Assembly (NCBI RefSeq): GCF_013403985.1
Contig: NZ_JABFDF010000001.1
Span: 372,001 to 436,000 of the forward strand
Direction of reading: 5' to 3'
Length of the DNA stretch: 64,000 nucleotides
From: Winogradskyella ludwigii
GTDB lineage: Bacteria > Bacteroidota > Bacteroidia > Flavobacteriales > Flavobacteriaceae
The notes under the pieces were generated by a model, which did no database searches, was not told where the DNA came from, and was given only the letters and a program-made list of their open reading frames with translations. Below, one piece after another: positions 36,001 to 44,995 of this stretch (position 1 is its first letter; every line of letters starts with the position of its first letter). Both the position numbers and the translations under genes were made by a program.

Positions 36001-36642
36001 ATGTATTTTCTTCCTGAAGATTTAGACAATTATGTTGTTGCTCATTCTGAACAAGAACCACAATTATTAGAGCAACTAACCCGAGAAACCTATCAAAAAG
36101 TACTACAACCCATTATGCTTAGCGGACCTTATCAAGGTCGTGTTTTAAGTATGATATCTAAATTAATTAGACCAAAATCTATTTTAGAATTAGGCACTTT
36201 TACAGGTTATGCTACGTTATGTTTAGCTGAAGGCTTACAAGACGAAGGAGAGCTTCATACCATTGATATTAATGAAGAATTGACTGATTTTCAAAGAAAA
36301 TATTTTGATAAATCGAATTTTGGAAACCAAATTATTCAGCATACAGGAAGTGCACTAGATATTATTCCAAAATTAGACCGAACTTTTGACTTGATTTTTA
36401 TTGATGCTGATAAACCAAACTATTCAAATTATTTTCATTTAATAATAGACAAATTGAATAAAGGAGGTGTTATTCTTTCTGATAATGTATTATGGCATGG
36501 AAAAGTTGTAGAACCTTTAGATGATAAAGATAAATCTACAAAAGCCGTTTTAGATTACAATACGCTTCTTAAAAATGATAAACGCATTGAAACGGTTTTA
36601 CTTCCTATAAGAGATGGCTTAACAATTAGTAGAAAAATATAA
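36001..36642 (+). CDS. O-methyltransferase of the catechol/caffeoyl-CoA type
   Basis: 213 aa class I SAM-dependent O-methyltransferase, full length for the family. Motif I ELGTFTGYATLCLAEGL, an HTIDINEE acidic SAM contact, and the divalent-metal region FDLIFIDADKPNY followed by SDNVLWHGKV. Substrate unknown; given its place directly after the kynurenine genes, methylation of a catechol-like or hydroxyanthranilate intermediate is possible but unproven. The HipA-like gene starts 10 nt after its stop. Confidence 0.88.
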   Translation: MYFLPEDLDNYVVAHSEQEPQLLEQLTRETYQKVLQPIMLSGPYQGRVLSMISKLIRPKSILELGTFTGYATLCLAEGLQDEGELHTIDINEELTDFQRKYFDKSNFGNQIIQHTGSALDIIPKLDRTFDLIFIDADKPNYSNYFHLIIDKLNKGGVILSDNVLWHGKVVEPLDDKDKSTKAVLDYNTLLKNDKRIETVLLPIRDGLTISRKI

Positions 36643-36652
36643 TAACGCAGAT

Positions 36653-37432
36653 ATGAGTAAAATTGACATAAGAACGGTCGATGTTATTAAATACATCACT
36701 CCTTTAAGAGAAGGTGGCTCTCTTCCTGCTATTGTTGAGGCTAACGATGGGTTTCTGTATGTTTTAAAGTTTAGAGGCGCTGGTCAAGGTACAAAAGCAT
36801 TAATCGCTGAATTTATTGGCGGAGAATTAGCACGAGCCATTGGATTAAAAGTTCCAGAATTGGTTTTTATGAATTTAGATGATTCCTTTAGTAAAACCGA
36901 ACCTGATGAAGAAATCCAAGACTTACTTAAATTTAGTGTTGGTCTTAACTTAGGACTACATTACTTAAGTGGCTCAATCACCTTTGATCCTTTAGTGTCT
37001 GTTGCAGATGCTACAACGTCTTCTAAAATTGTTTTACTAGATAGTATTATTAGCAATATAGACCGTACTGTAAAAAACACCAATCTGCTCAATTGGAATA
37101 AAGAATTATGGGTTATAGATAATGGTGCCAGTTTTTATTTTCATCATAATTGGAATACTTGGGAGAATCATCTTACTAGAACATTTCCACTTATTAAAGA
37201 CCATGTACTTTTAGAACGTGCAACTCAACTTAACGCAGTCTCTAAAACAATAGTTAAGGAACTAGACAAAGCAACCATTGAAGCTATAATACACAAAATA
37301 CCGGAAGATTGGTTAATAAATGAGTCTGACTCATTGACTCCTGACCAAAAGCGAAAAGCTTATATGGACTACTTAAATTCGAGACTTTCAAAAATTGACA
37401 CACTAGTAAAAGAAGCTGAAGATGCAAGATAA
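36653..37432 (+). CDS. HipA-like kinase (HipA_2 family)
   Basis: 259 aa. The N-terminal nucleotide-binding loop VLKFRGAGQGTKALIAEFIGGELARAIGLKVPE, the catalytic-loop equivalent SNIDRTVKNTN (compare NxDRHxxN of HipA) and LWVIDNGASFYF (acidic metal ligand) mark a HipA-superfamily kinase. It lacks the separate HipB antitoxin and the HipA N-terminal domain. It overlaps the following DUF3037 gene by 11 nt; this two-gene pair recurs in bacteria. Whether it is a toxin-antitoxin, a defence module or a housekeeping kinase is unknown. Confidence 0.85.
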   Translation: MSKIDIRTVDVIKYITPLREGGSLPAIVEANDGFLYVLKFRGAGQGTKALIAEFIGGELARAIGLKVPELVFMNLDDSFSKTEPDEEIQDLLKFSVGLNLGLHYLSGSITFDPLVSVADATTSSKIVLLDSIISNIDRTVKNTNLLNWNKELWVIDNGASFYFHHNWNTWENHLTRTFPLIKDHVLLERATQLNAVSKTIVKELDKATIEAIIHKIPEDWLINESDSLTPDQKRKAYMDYLNSRLSKIDTLVKEAEDAR

Positions 37433-37814
37433 AGTTACTTTTGAATATGCTATTATTAGATTAGTGCCTAAAGTAGAGCGTGAAGAATTTTTTAACATTG
37501 GTGTTATTTTATTCTCTAAGCGTAAAAAATTTCTTGGTGTTAAATTTAAAGTGAACGAACAAAAATTGAATGCGTTTTCATGCGAACTCGATTTAGAGGC
37601 TATTAACTGCTACTTAAATTCTTGGGAATTAATTTGTAAGGGAGATGTTTCTGGAGGCGCTATTGCCCAATTTGAAATGTCAGACCGATTTAGATGGTTA
37701 GCCGCTTCTCGTAGTACTATTATACAAAGTTCTAAAACACATTCGGGTTTAACTGAAAATCCAAAAAAGGAGCTACAAACTATTTTTGATAGACATGTTT
37801 TAGAGAGTGACTAA
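37422..37814 (+). CDS. DUF3037 protein paired with the HipA-like kinase
   Basis: 130 aa, cytosolic, with the DUF3037 opening FEYAIIRLVPKVEREEFFNIGVILF and SDRFRWLAASRSTIIQSSKTHSGLT near the end. Function unknown. Start fixed by the 11-nt overlap with the kinase gene. The pairing suggests that the two proteins work together, for instance as toxin and neutraliser or as kinase and substrate; this is inference. No terminator is visible downstream of it. Confidence 0.85.
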   Translation: MQDKVTFEYAIIRLVPKVEREEFFNIGVILFSKRKKFLGVKFKVNEQKLNAFSCELDLEAINCYLNSWELICKGDVSGGAIAQFEMSDRFRWLAASRSTIIQSSKTHSGLTENPKKELQTIFDRHVLESD

Positions 37815-37857
37815 GGCGCCCAAGATATTAACTACAAGCTTTGTAAATAAACTCTGT

Positions 37858-38142
37858 TTAGCGTTTTAATGATCCTGTGAAGTCTTCTAGGTCATCTTTT
37901 ACTTTGTTAAGCTCTTCCTTAACGTTTTTAGTAACATCTGTGTCAATGATATTATTTTCTTTGGCACTCTTAGTTACTTCGTGCTTAATATCATTAGTTG
38001 CGTCCTTTAATTGACGCATACCTTTCCCTAAACCACGTGCGATCTCAGGAAGCTTATCTGCTCCAAATACCAATACCACAATTAATAGTACAAATACTAT
38101 TTCGGTACCTCCAATGAATAATAATGTTGGTTGATGTATCAC
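37858..38142 (-). CDS. tatA: Sec-independent (twin-arginine) translocase subunit TatA
   Basis: 94 aa from GTG 38142. The frame could start at 38169, but a -7 box (38147-38154) sits between the two, so the GTG is preferred. Single N-terminal membrane helix (IVFVLLIVVLVFGADKLPEIARGLGKGMRQLKDA), the amphipathic TatA helix and a charged tail. TatA forms the export pore for folded proteins. Standing alone, with no tatC beside it, as in many Bacteroidota. Its promoter predicts a nearly leaderless transcript. Confidence 0.92.
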   Translation of the reverse strand: MIHQPTLLFIGGTEIVFVLLIVVLVFGADKLPEIARGLGKGMRQLKDATNDIKHEVTKSAKENNIIDTDVTKNVKEELNKVKDDLEDFTGSLKR

Positions 38143-38146
38143 AGTG

Positions 38147-38154
38147 CAAATATA
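38147..38154 (-). promoter_or_regulatory. -7 box of tatA, almost abutting the start codon
   Basis: Reads TATATTTG on the minus strand (exact TAnnTTTG). Only 4 nt separate it from the GTG at 38142, so transcription would start at or very near the start codon. Confidence 0.45.
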
Positions 38155-38196
38155 AAGTGAGTTTATCAATTAAACCACTTCTTGTATAGAAATAAA

Positions 38197-38225
38197 AAAA
38201 GCCGACTCAAAAAAAGTCGGCTTTT
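38197..38225 (-). terminator. Terminator after the M1 peptidase gene
   Basis: Stem AAAAGCCGACT / AGTCGGCTTTT with a 7-nt loop and a T-run on the minus strand, between the M1 peptidase stop and tatA. Confidence 0.85.
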
Positions 38226-38244
38226 AGATCTATAAAAAACAGTA

Positions 38245-40542
38245 TTAGTTCTTTACGTTATTCTTAAACTTGTTAAAATCACTTTCTTTAACCTCTTTTG
38301 GCCAAGAATTGTTAGTAGTATCAACATCTGCAGTTTCCAAATCTGGATCTAAATTAATAGATACAATCTCCTTTTCACTAGCGACTGTTCTACTTACTTC
38401 ATTATCATTATATCTCCATATTTGAGCAGGATACGTTACTTTTTCTTTGGTTCCATCTGCATAATTATACTCTACTATAATTGGCATTACTAATCCACCT
38501 GGCTTATCAAAAGTTACTTCATAGAAGTATTTTGGTGCTGTTTTCATTGCCTTTTGCTCTTCTGGAGTAAAATTATCCATTATATATTCCTTAACAGTAG
38601 GTAAACCATCTATAGGTGTTGCGCTTTTCATTGCATCTTCATAACCGTCAGCTCCTTCTTCAATAAAATAAACTAAACTTTTTGGGTCTCTATTGTTACG
38701 TTCTGCTATTTTTTTACCATTCTCATTTGGTGTTCCTGTAACGGCAAATTTCTTAACTCCCTTAATACCTATATCGGTGTAATCTGTTGTATAAAACCAA
38801 CCTCTCCAAAACCAATCTAAATCTACTGCAGAAGCATCTTCCATCGTACGGAAAAAATCTTCTGGTGTTGGGTGTTTAAACATCCAACGGTGTGCATATT
38901 CTCTAAATGAATAATCAAATAAATCACGCCCCATAATGGTTTCTCTTAACATGTTTAAACCTGTTGCTGGCTTGCTATAAGCGTTGCTACCAAACTGGTA
39001 TGTATTTAAACCTTTAGTCATAATTGGCGCAATAAAATCTTGATTTCCGCCCATATATCTTACAATATTTTTTGCAGGTCCTCTTCGTGATGGATACGTT
39101 TTATCTGAAGGTGATAACGCTGTAGGATTCCATTCTCCAAAATCTTGTTCTGCTACATACTGAACAAATGTATTTAAACCTTCATCCATCCATGTCCATT
39201 GACGCTCATCACTATTCACAATCATTGGGAAAAAGTTATGACCAACTTCATGAATAATAACGCTTATCATCCCGTATTTTGTTCTATCTGAATATTTACC
39301 ATTCTCATCTGGACGACCAAAATTGAAACAAATCATAGGATATTCCATTCCCATTGGTGTATTCACTGAAATTGCTTTATGGTAAGGGTAATCAAACGTC
39401 ATACGTGAATACGACTTTAATGTCGCAGCTACGGCTCTTGTAGACCATTCTTCCCATAAAGGATTTCCTTCTTTAGGGTAAAGTGAAACAGCCATAACAT
39501 CTTTATCTCCAATCTTTACAGCCATCATATCCCAAAGGAATTTACGAGAGGATGCAAAACCGAAATCACGAACCATTTTAGCCGAAAGCTTCCATGTTTT
39601 TTTCTTTTTACTTTTAGACTTCTCAGCTAATCTAGCGTCTGCATCTGTTACAATCATAACAGGCTTGTCATAAGATTTCAATGCTTTTTTATAACGCTTC
39701 ATCATGTCTTTTGTAAATACGTCTTCACGATTTACTAAAACACCTGTACCATCTACAATATGATCTGCAGGTACTGTAATATTAACGTCAAAATCTCCAA
39801 ATGGTAAAGCGAATTCATCACGTCCCCAAAATTGAGAATTTTGCCATCCTTCCACATCATTATAAACAGCCATACGTGGATAAAACTGCGCTATTGTATA
39901 TAAGTTATTATCATCTTCTTCAAAATACTCATATCCAGAACGCCCTCCATCTGTAACGTGATTATTAATATTGTACCACCATTTTATTTTAAAAGAATAC
40001 TTATCCCCTGTTTTCATTGCTTTTGGCAACTCAATACGCATCATTGTTCTATTAATGGTATGCGCTAAATCTTTTCCGTTAACATCTTTTACATGTTCTA
40101 TAATAAAACCACCATCAAAAGATTCCTTTAAATATGATTTTACAGCTCTAGATGACGATGTTACTGGTCCAATTCCCGTACTACTAATAAGAGGAGTCTT
40201 ACTATCTTGTGCACGCATATTTTGATCTAACTGTACCCAAAGATATTTTAATTCGTCTGGTGAATTGTTAGTATAAGTAATCGTTTCGTTACCATATAAT
40301 TTTGCAGTATCATCATCGATTTCAATATCCATTTTGTAATCTGCCTGCTGTTGATAATAACCAGGACCTGGAGCACCAGAACCTGTTCTAAACATGTTAG
40401 GAGTAGAAAACTCATCATATAACTGTTTAAACTTGTTTTGGTTAGTGTGACCTTGTTCACGTTCTGGCTTTACGTCATCTTGAGCAATAGCGCTAAAAGA
40501 TGTAAAAAGCATAATGCATAAAAAATACTTGAAAATTTTCAT
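38245..40542 (-). CDS. Exported M1-family zinc metallopeptidase
   Basis: 765 aa with signal peptide (cleavage after AIAQ, about residue 21). Aminopeptidase N-type N-terminal beta domain, then the gluzincin motif HEVGHNFF followed by the third ligand in WMDEGLNTF, 18 residues after the second His. PMGMEYPMICFNFG occupies the place of the GxMEN substrate loop, with N replaced by Y. C-terminal helical/beta region. Periplasmic or outer-membrane-associated peptidase of unknown substrate. Last gene of a minus-strand set of five with DUF6702 and three CarboxypepD_reg paralogues upstream. Confidence 0.9.
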   Translation of the reverse strand: MKIFKYFLCIMLFTSFSAIAQDDVKPEREQGHTNQNKFKQLYDEFSTPNMFRTGSGAPGPGYYQQQADYKMDIEIDDDTAKLYGNETITYTNNSPDELKYLWVQLDQNMRAQDSKTPLISSTGIGPVTSSSRAVKSYLKESFDGGFIIEHVKDVNGKDLAHTINRTMMRIELPKAMKTGDKYSFKIKWWYNINNHVTDGGRSGYEYFEEDDNNLYTIAQFYPRMAVYNDVEGWQNSQFWGRDEFALPFGDFDVNITVPADHIVDGTGVLVNREDVFTKDMMKRYKKALKSYDKPVMIVTDADARLAEKSKSKKKKTWKLSAKMVRDFGFASSRKFLWDMMAVKIGDKDVMAVSLYPKEGNPLWEEWSTRAVAATLKSYSRMTFDYPYHKAISVNTPMGMEYPMICFNFGRPDENGKYSDRTKYGMISVIIHEVGHNFFPMIVNSDERQWTWMDEGLNTFVQYVAEQDFGEWNPTALSPSDKTYPSRRGPAKNIVRYMGGNQDFIAPIMTKGLNTYQFGSNAYSKPATGLNMLRETIMGRDLFDYSFREYAHRWMFKHPTPEDFFRTMEDASAVDLDWFWRGWFYTTDYTDIGIKGVKKFAVTGTPNENGKKIAERNNRDPKSLVYFIEEGADGYEDAMKSATPIDGLPTVKEYIMDNFTPEEQKAMKTAPKYFYEVTFDKPGGLVMPIIVEYNYADGTKEKVTYPAQIWRYNDNEVSRTVASEKEIVSINLDPDLETADVDTTNNSWPKEVKESDFNKFKNNVKN

Positions 40543-40606
40543 ATTGAATAGTTAGTGTTTTAAAAGAGATGCCAAAATATGAATTTATGATGGTTTTAAC
40601 AGATTT

Positions 40607-41113
40607 TTATTTAAAGTTTAACATGCATGAATCATTATCTGGCAACAGCAAAAAGCTTTTATTTCTATCCAAGAGTTTTAAACGAACAATATTTTGTTGA
40701 CCAGAAAACGCATCGAACAATACTTGATTTGTAACCTCTATAGACTCAATATCAGTAACATTCTCTACCTCTAAATAACAATACGTAATATCATCCTTGT
40801 ATTCTTTACCTATAAATTTAAAATTGACGGCATTGCCATTAACGTTAATTTTTAGTTTATCGGCTAAATAACGTTTCATGTAAGTTTCTACAAGTTCAGA
40901 TTCGTTTGTAGTATCTAACGTTATTTTCTCATCGTAACGCTTACGTAATAGCGTTTCGAAATCGTTTATAAAAATCTGACTAATAATTTGAAGTGATTGT
41001 GATTCTTTAGCGTATTCTACTTTTGTAACACTAACGTAATACTCGTGTTGGTCTCCGGTAAAACTTAACAGCGGAAGTATTAATAAGATGACTAAAATGC
41101 GAAATGGTTTCAT
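40607..41113 (-). CDS. DUF6702 family exported protein
   Basis: 168 aa with a signal peptide (about residues 1-19) followed by the DUF6702-like opening HEYYVSVTKVEYAKESQSLQIISQIFINDFETLLRKRY. A beta-rich small periplasmic protein of unknown function that commonly sits beside M1 peptidases in Flavobacteriia, exactly as here (64 nt upstream of the M1 gene). Likely part of the same transcript, although the gap could hold a weak promoter. Confidence 0.8.
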   Translation of the reverse strand: MKPFRILVILLILPLLSFTGDQHEYYVSVTKVEYAKESQSLQIISQIFINDFETLLRKRYDEKITLDTTNESELVETYMKRYLADKLKINVNGNAVNFKFIGKEYKDDITYCYLEVENVTDIESIEVTNQVLFDAFSGQQNIVRLKLLDRNKSFLLLPDNDSCMLNFK

Positions 41114-41135
41114 GTGTTATTATAATTGTTTTGTA

Positions 41136-41948
41136 TTACTCTTTTATTACTGACGTTCTATTTTCTTGATAGATTTCTAGTTTTGCTAGTAAAAATTCAA
41201 GCAATTCTAAATCGTTATTTTCTTTACATAAGTTTAAAAATCTGGCATCTTCTTGACAGAACAAGAAAAACTCGTTATGCAAATTTTCTGCTAAGGTATC
41301 TTTTTCAAAAATATAAGATTCATAATCTCTTCTTAAACGTTCAATACAGCTAGATCTATTATCAAGTTCTACAATTGCTTTAAGTTTTTTTGTTCTACCA
41401 CTTATGGTATTCAAAAATTTATTAAGATTGAGACTAGGACCACCTCCATAAGTACCTCCTACTAAACCAACCATATCGCCTGCATCTGCATCAAAAAGTT
41501 TACGCTCATTTTGGGTTAATGGTTTCCCTGTAAATCCTGGAATCCCTAGATCGTAAAAATTAATTTTGGGTTCTGCTTCTGAATTTTCTAAATCAGATTC
41601 TAAGTTTCCAGTTAAAATTTTACCAACAACGACTTCGTTTAACTCGTTTACTTTTTCCTTAAGTTGCACATTAAACTCACCTAATTCTATAATAGATGCT
41701 GTAATAATAACCTCTTCTAATTGATATTTAACTCCAGAAATAACTAAAGTATCTGATACTTTCGCAGGAATAACAAAACTACCATCATCATTAGAAATGG
41801 TATATTTTGCAGCTGTTTTGTTAAGAATATGAAGTCCTTCTACCTCATCATTTGCGATAAGCTGACCGTTAAGATCTATAGTTTGAGCCTCAAGACAACA
41901 ACTTAGAGTAAACCACATAAAAACAACTATAACTTTAATCATTTTCAT
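41136..41948 (-). CDS. CarboxypepD_reg-domain protein, tandem paralogue 3
   Basis: 270 aa. Signal peptide, then a carboxypeptidase-like regulatory domain (LNGQLIANDEVEGLHILNKTAAKYTISNDDGSFVIPAKVSDTLVIS) ending with NELNEVVVGKILTGNLESD, then a C-terminal helical part unique to this group (LTQNERKLFDADAG, LNKFLNTISGRTKKLKAI). Strongly similar throughout to paralogue 2, which it overlaps by 14 nt. Probably periplasmic or surface-exposed; function unknown. Starts ATG 41948 (or the in-frame ATG two codons later). Confidence 0.8.
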   Translation of the reverse strand: MKMIKVIVVFMWFTLSCCLEAQTIDLNGQLIANDEVEGLHILNKTAAKYTISNDDGSFVIPAKVSDTLVISGVKYQLEEVIITASIIELGEFNVQLKEKVNELNEVVVGKILTGNLESDLENSEAEPKINFYDLGIPGFTGKPLTQNERKLFDADAGDMVGLVGGTYGGGPSLNLNKFLNTISGRTKKLKAIVELDNRSSCIERLRRDYESYIFEKDTLAENLHNEFFLFCQEDARFLNLCKENNDLELLEFLLAKLEIYQENRTSVIKE

Positions 41949-42729
41949 TTAATCTAGTTTTAAAAACGGTTAACTTTTCTAAGAGAAAACTAACATCGTT
42001 TATGTGGTTACCATCTTCGCAAATAGAATTAAACTCCTCATCCTCGAGACAGAATTGAAAAAATTCATTTCTATGTTTTTCAGGAATTACAAGCGCTTCA
42101 AAAATGGTTTTAGAATATTCTGTCTTTAATCGTTTAATACAAACTTCATTAGATTCCATTAAAACTCTAGCTTTATATGCTTGAGTGTCTCCATTGATTC
42201 TATTTAATATTTTATGAACATTTATTGACAATGCTAGACCATAATAATACACAAACTGACCATGATCTGCATCGTACAAGCGCTGTTCATTTTGAGTTAA
42301 TGGTAAATCTGTAGATCCTGGAATTCCTAAATCGTAAAAATTAATTTCGGGTTTAATATCTAGATTCTGCACATCAGACTCTAAGTTACCTGTTAAAACC
42401 TTACCAACAACCACTTCGTTTAGTTCATTTACTTTTTCAATAAGTTGAATATTAATTTCACCAGATTTAACTACAGTGTTTGTGAGAATAATTTCTTGTA
42501 ATTGGTATTTTACTCCTGAAACAACTAAAGTATCTAAGGCTCTTGCAGGAATTATAAAACTTCCATCGTCGTTAGATATCGTATATTTTGCAGCTGTTTT
42601 ATTGAGAATATGTAGACCTTCAACGTCATCATCTGCACTAATTTGCCCACTTAAATTTGTTCGCTGTGCATTTAAAACACCAACAGTTAAAAGTAAAATA
42701 ATAAAGTAAAGCTTTTTAATCTTCTTCAC
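41935..42729 (-). CDS. CarboxypepD_reg-domain protein, tandem paralogue 2
   Basis: 264 aa. Signal peptide, regulatory domain nearly identical to that of paralogue 3 (VEGLHILNKTAAKYTISNDDGSF is shared), the same NELNEVVVGKVLTGNLESD junction, then the same helical C-terminal fold with more divergence. Start codon is GTG at 42729, inside the last codons of paralogue 1 (14-nt overlap). The conserved overlaps and domain order point to tandem duplication. Function unknown. Confidence 0.8.
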   Translation of the reverse strand: MKKIKKLYFIILLLTVGVLNAQRTNLSGQISADDDVEGLHILNKTAAKYTISNDDGSFIIPARALDTLVVSGVKYQLQEIILTNTVVKSGEINIQLIEKVNELNEVVVGKVLTGNLESDVQNLDIKPEINFYDLGIPGSTDLPLTQNEQRLYDADHGQFVYYYGLALSINVHKILNRINGDTQAYKARVLMESNEVCIKRLKTEYSKTIFEALVIPEKHRNEFFQFCLEDEEFNSICEDGNHINDVSFLLEKLTVFKTRLNEND

Positions 42730-43534
42730 TTAGACCTTTTATGAACTCCTTACTCAATTGTGAAATACGCTCTAAAAGTTGCATTTCTTTATCCGTTTCA
42801 AACAACTCCGTATCAACACCTTCTTGCTCTACATAATCTGTAAATGCTTCGACTTGATCTAAAGGGATTTCAAAATTGGTGTGTATATAATTAACGCTAT
42901 AGGCATCTAATGCCTTCTTAAATGGTGTTCTCTTTAATTCTTTTTCTTTTTTCGATTTAAATTTAATGTTATCTAAATCTACTATCTGTTTGATTAAAAA
43001 TCCTGCTACATTAACTAAATCTACCATGTTCTCCATGTGCGGATTGTATTCGTTAAAAGCTAAATTATCTGCTTTAGTTTTGTAATCTGCAGAAAATTCA
43101 AAATCGTCTATATTATCTAATCCAAAATAAACAGCATCTAAACTTACATTATGAGTTCTGACATTATCTAAATCTGCACCCAAATTTCCTGTAAGACCAA
43201 ATGGCAACAGTACAACTTCATCTAATTTATTAATTTCCTCTACTAGAATAACCGTTAAACGTTTAGACGCTATTACGTTTTCTAAAATAGTAACATTAAA
43301 ATCTTTAAACTGAAGCGCTCCAAATTCTACAATATCGTTAAGGCCAACTTTAATTTCAAAATCTCCATTTTTATCCGTGTACGTCCCTTTATTAGAAGAG
43401 GTATTAAAAACGGCAACACCTTCTTTGTCGCCTGTAGCAACAACAATTCTACCATTTACAGTTACTCTTTCTAGCTCTTGACTAAAGGCTGAAAACGTAG
43501 AGATTGCGAATATTAAGAGTAGTATTTTTTTCAT
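42716..43534 (-). CDS. CarboxypepD_reg-domain protein, tandem paralogue 1
   Basis: 272 aa, the most divergent and 5'-most of the three. Signal peptide (about 1-19, cleavage near AFSQ), regulatory domain (VNGRIVVATGDKEGVAVFNTSSNKGTYTDKNGDFEIKV), the junction NKLDEVVLLPFGLTGNLGAD corresponding to the other copies, and a helical C-terminal region. No plug or barrel domain, so not a TonB-dependent receptor. Likely the first gene of the five-gene minus-strand unit ending in the M1 peptidase. No strong -7 box was identified upstream. Confidence 0.8.
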   Translation of the reverse strand: MKKILLLIFAISTFSAFSQELERVTVNGRIVVATGDKEGVAVFNTSSNKGTYTDKNGDFEIKVGLNDIVEFGALQFKDFNVTILENVIASKRLTVILVEEINKLDEVVLLPFGLTGNLGADLDNVRTHNVSLDAVYFGLDNIDDFEFSADYKTKADNLAFNEYNPHMENMVDLVNVAGFLIKQIVDLDNIKFKSKKEKELKRTPFKKALDAYSVNYIHTNFEIPLDQVEAFTDYVEQEGVDTELFETDKEMQLLERISQLSKEFIKGLSEED

Positions 43535-43766
43535 GTATTTAAAGGTGTTTATTTTAAAAATTCGGCTTGATATTGGTTATAAATTATTCCCTGAAACGAA
43601 AACAATTTTAAGCATCTTCTTTCTTTGGTTTTAATTCTTGACTAAATTTCGGTTATATTCTTCTATTCTCATAGAAAATGACTAGTAAATATTTGTTAAA
43701 TGATAAAATAGTACCTTTAAAAAAGTTTAACTTTCTTTGTAATTCTAGCACCTAAAAATTCAAAAT

Positions 43767-44474
43767 TTGAAATCAATTATAATCGCAAGCACATCAACCA
43801 TTCATGGCTCTGGTTATTTAGAGTATTTATTAGACGAGCTTAAAGTTCATTTTAAATCTACAGACGAAATTTTATTTATCCCTTATGCAAGACCAGGAGG
43901 TATTTCGCATGACGATTACACCAAAACAGCAGCTAAAGCATTTAGTAAAATAGGAAAAACAATAAAAGGCATTCATGAATTTACTAATGCAGAGCAAGCC
44001 ATACAAGATGCTAAAGGTATTTTTGTTGGAGGAGGAAACACCTTTGTTCTCGTATCTCAATTATACCGAAACAACGCTTTAGTTGCTATTAAAGATGCTG
44101 TAAAAACAGGAACTCCTTATTTAGGAACAAGTGCTGGAAGTAATATTTGCGGCTTAACAATGAATACCACTAATGATATGCCTATTGTATATCCTCCTAG
44201 TTTTAAAACCTTAGGATTAGTCCCTTTTAATATCAATCCGCATTATTTAGATCCTATTGAAGGTAGCACTCATATGGGCGAAACCAGAGAAACTCGTATT
44301 AAAGAATTTCATGCGTATAACAACCAACCTGTAATTGGTTTACGTGAAGGAAGTTGGATTGCGGCAGAAGGCAATCAACTCACATTAAAAGGAATGTTAG
44401 AAGCTAGAGTTTTTGAGTACAATAAAGCCCCTTATGAAATTGCTACAAACTCTGATTTAGGCTTTTTAAAATAA
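43767..44474 (+). CDS. pepE: Alpha-aspartyl dipeptidase PepE (peptidase S51)
   Basis: 235 aa cytosolic serine dipeptidase cleaving Asp-X dipeptides. Start TTG at 43767, with the native-looking KSIIIASTSTIHG and no earlier ATG. The nucleophile Ser lies in LGTSAGSNICG, preceded by FVGGGNTFVLVSQL, with NINPHYLDP following, matching S51 family landmarks. The stop is 1 nt from the stop of the convergent GNAT gene, so there is no room for a separate terminator. Confidence 0.93.
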   Translation: MKSIIIASTSTIHGSGYLEYLLDELKVHFKSTDEILFIPYARPGGISHDDYTKTAAKAFSKIGKTIKGIHEFTNAEQAIQDAKGIFVGGGNTFVLVSQLYRNNALVAIKDAVKTGTPYLGTSAGSNICGLTMNTTNDMPIVYPPSFKTLGLVPFNINPHYLDPIEGSTHMGETRETRIKEFHAYNNQPVIGLREGSWIAAEGNQLTLKGMLEARVFEYNKAPYEIATNSDLGFLK

Positions 44475-44475
44475 A

Positions 44476-44901
44476 TTATAGTTTTTTAAGAAAATGATAT
44501 CCTAAAATTTCAAAACCTTCATTATAATAAAATTTGTGAGAGGGATAATTTTGCACGTAGGTATTTAACTCCATAGTGTTACAGCCAAAATCATTAACAT
44601 AATTATAAATCCATGCCATAAACTGTTTTCCAAGACCATTGCCTCTATGCTTAGGTAAGATATAGACATGATCTAACTCTACTGATTTACCAGAATAGTG
44701 TCGTGTACAAAACCATAATCCTGATACACCAACCAATTCTTCTCCATAAAACACACCTGCACATTTATAATTTTGCGTTATCATTTCTGCAAAACGAGAT
44801 TTCAATAATTCTTCGCTTACTTTACCATCATTTAGCGCATAAACTAAAGGAATTATTTGGTTAATAGTTTCACTTGGAATTATTTTGAATTGGTAGTTCA
44901 T
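44476..44901 (-). CDS. GNAT-family N-acetyltransferase
   Basis: 141 aa acetyltransferase. The acetyl-CoA-binding motif A is visible as VELDHVYILPKHRGNGLGKQFMAWI (RGxGxG/A type), with motif B at NTMELNTYVQNYPSHKFYYNEGFEILGYHF. Substrate unknown. A near-consensus -7 box (TATCTTTA, 44921-44928 minus) lies 20 nt upstream. Converges on pepE. Confidence 0.88.
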   Translation of the reverse strand: MNYQFKIIPSETINQIIPLVYALNDGKVSEELLKSRFAEMITQNYKCAGVFYGEELVGVSGLWFCTRHYSGKSVELDHVYILPKHRGNGLGKQFMAWIYNYVNDFGCNTMELNTYVQNYPSHKFYYNEGFEILGYHFLKKL

Positions 44902-44934
44902 AGCTTGAGTTTAAATTGAGGTAAAGATAAAATA

Positions 44935-44967
44935 TAAAAATGCGTCCTATAAATAAGACGCATTTTA
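44935..44967 (-). terminator. Terminator after the ankyrin-repeat gene
   Basis: Stem AAAATGCGTC / GACGCATTTT followed by a T-rich tract on the minus strand, between the ankyrin-repeat gene and the GNAT gene. Confidence 0.75.
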
Positions 44968-44995
44968 ACTAACTAACTCAAATAATTGCTTACTC

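Noticed and set aside
42716..43534. TonB-dependent receptor or SusC-like identity for the CarboxypepD_reg proteins
   Set aside because: Only the N-terminal regulatory domain is present; no plug or beta-barrel follows and lengths are about 270 aa.
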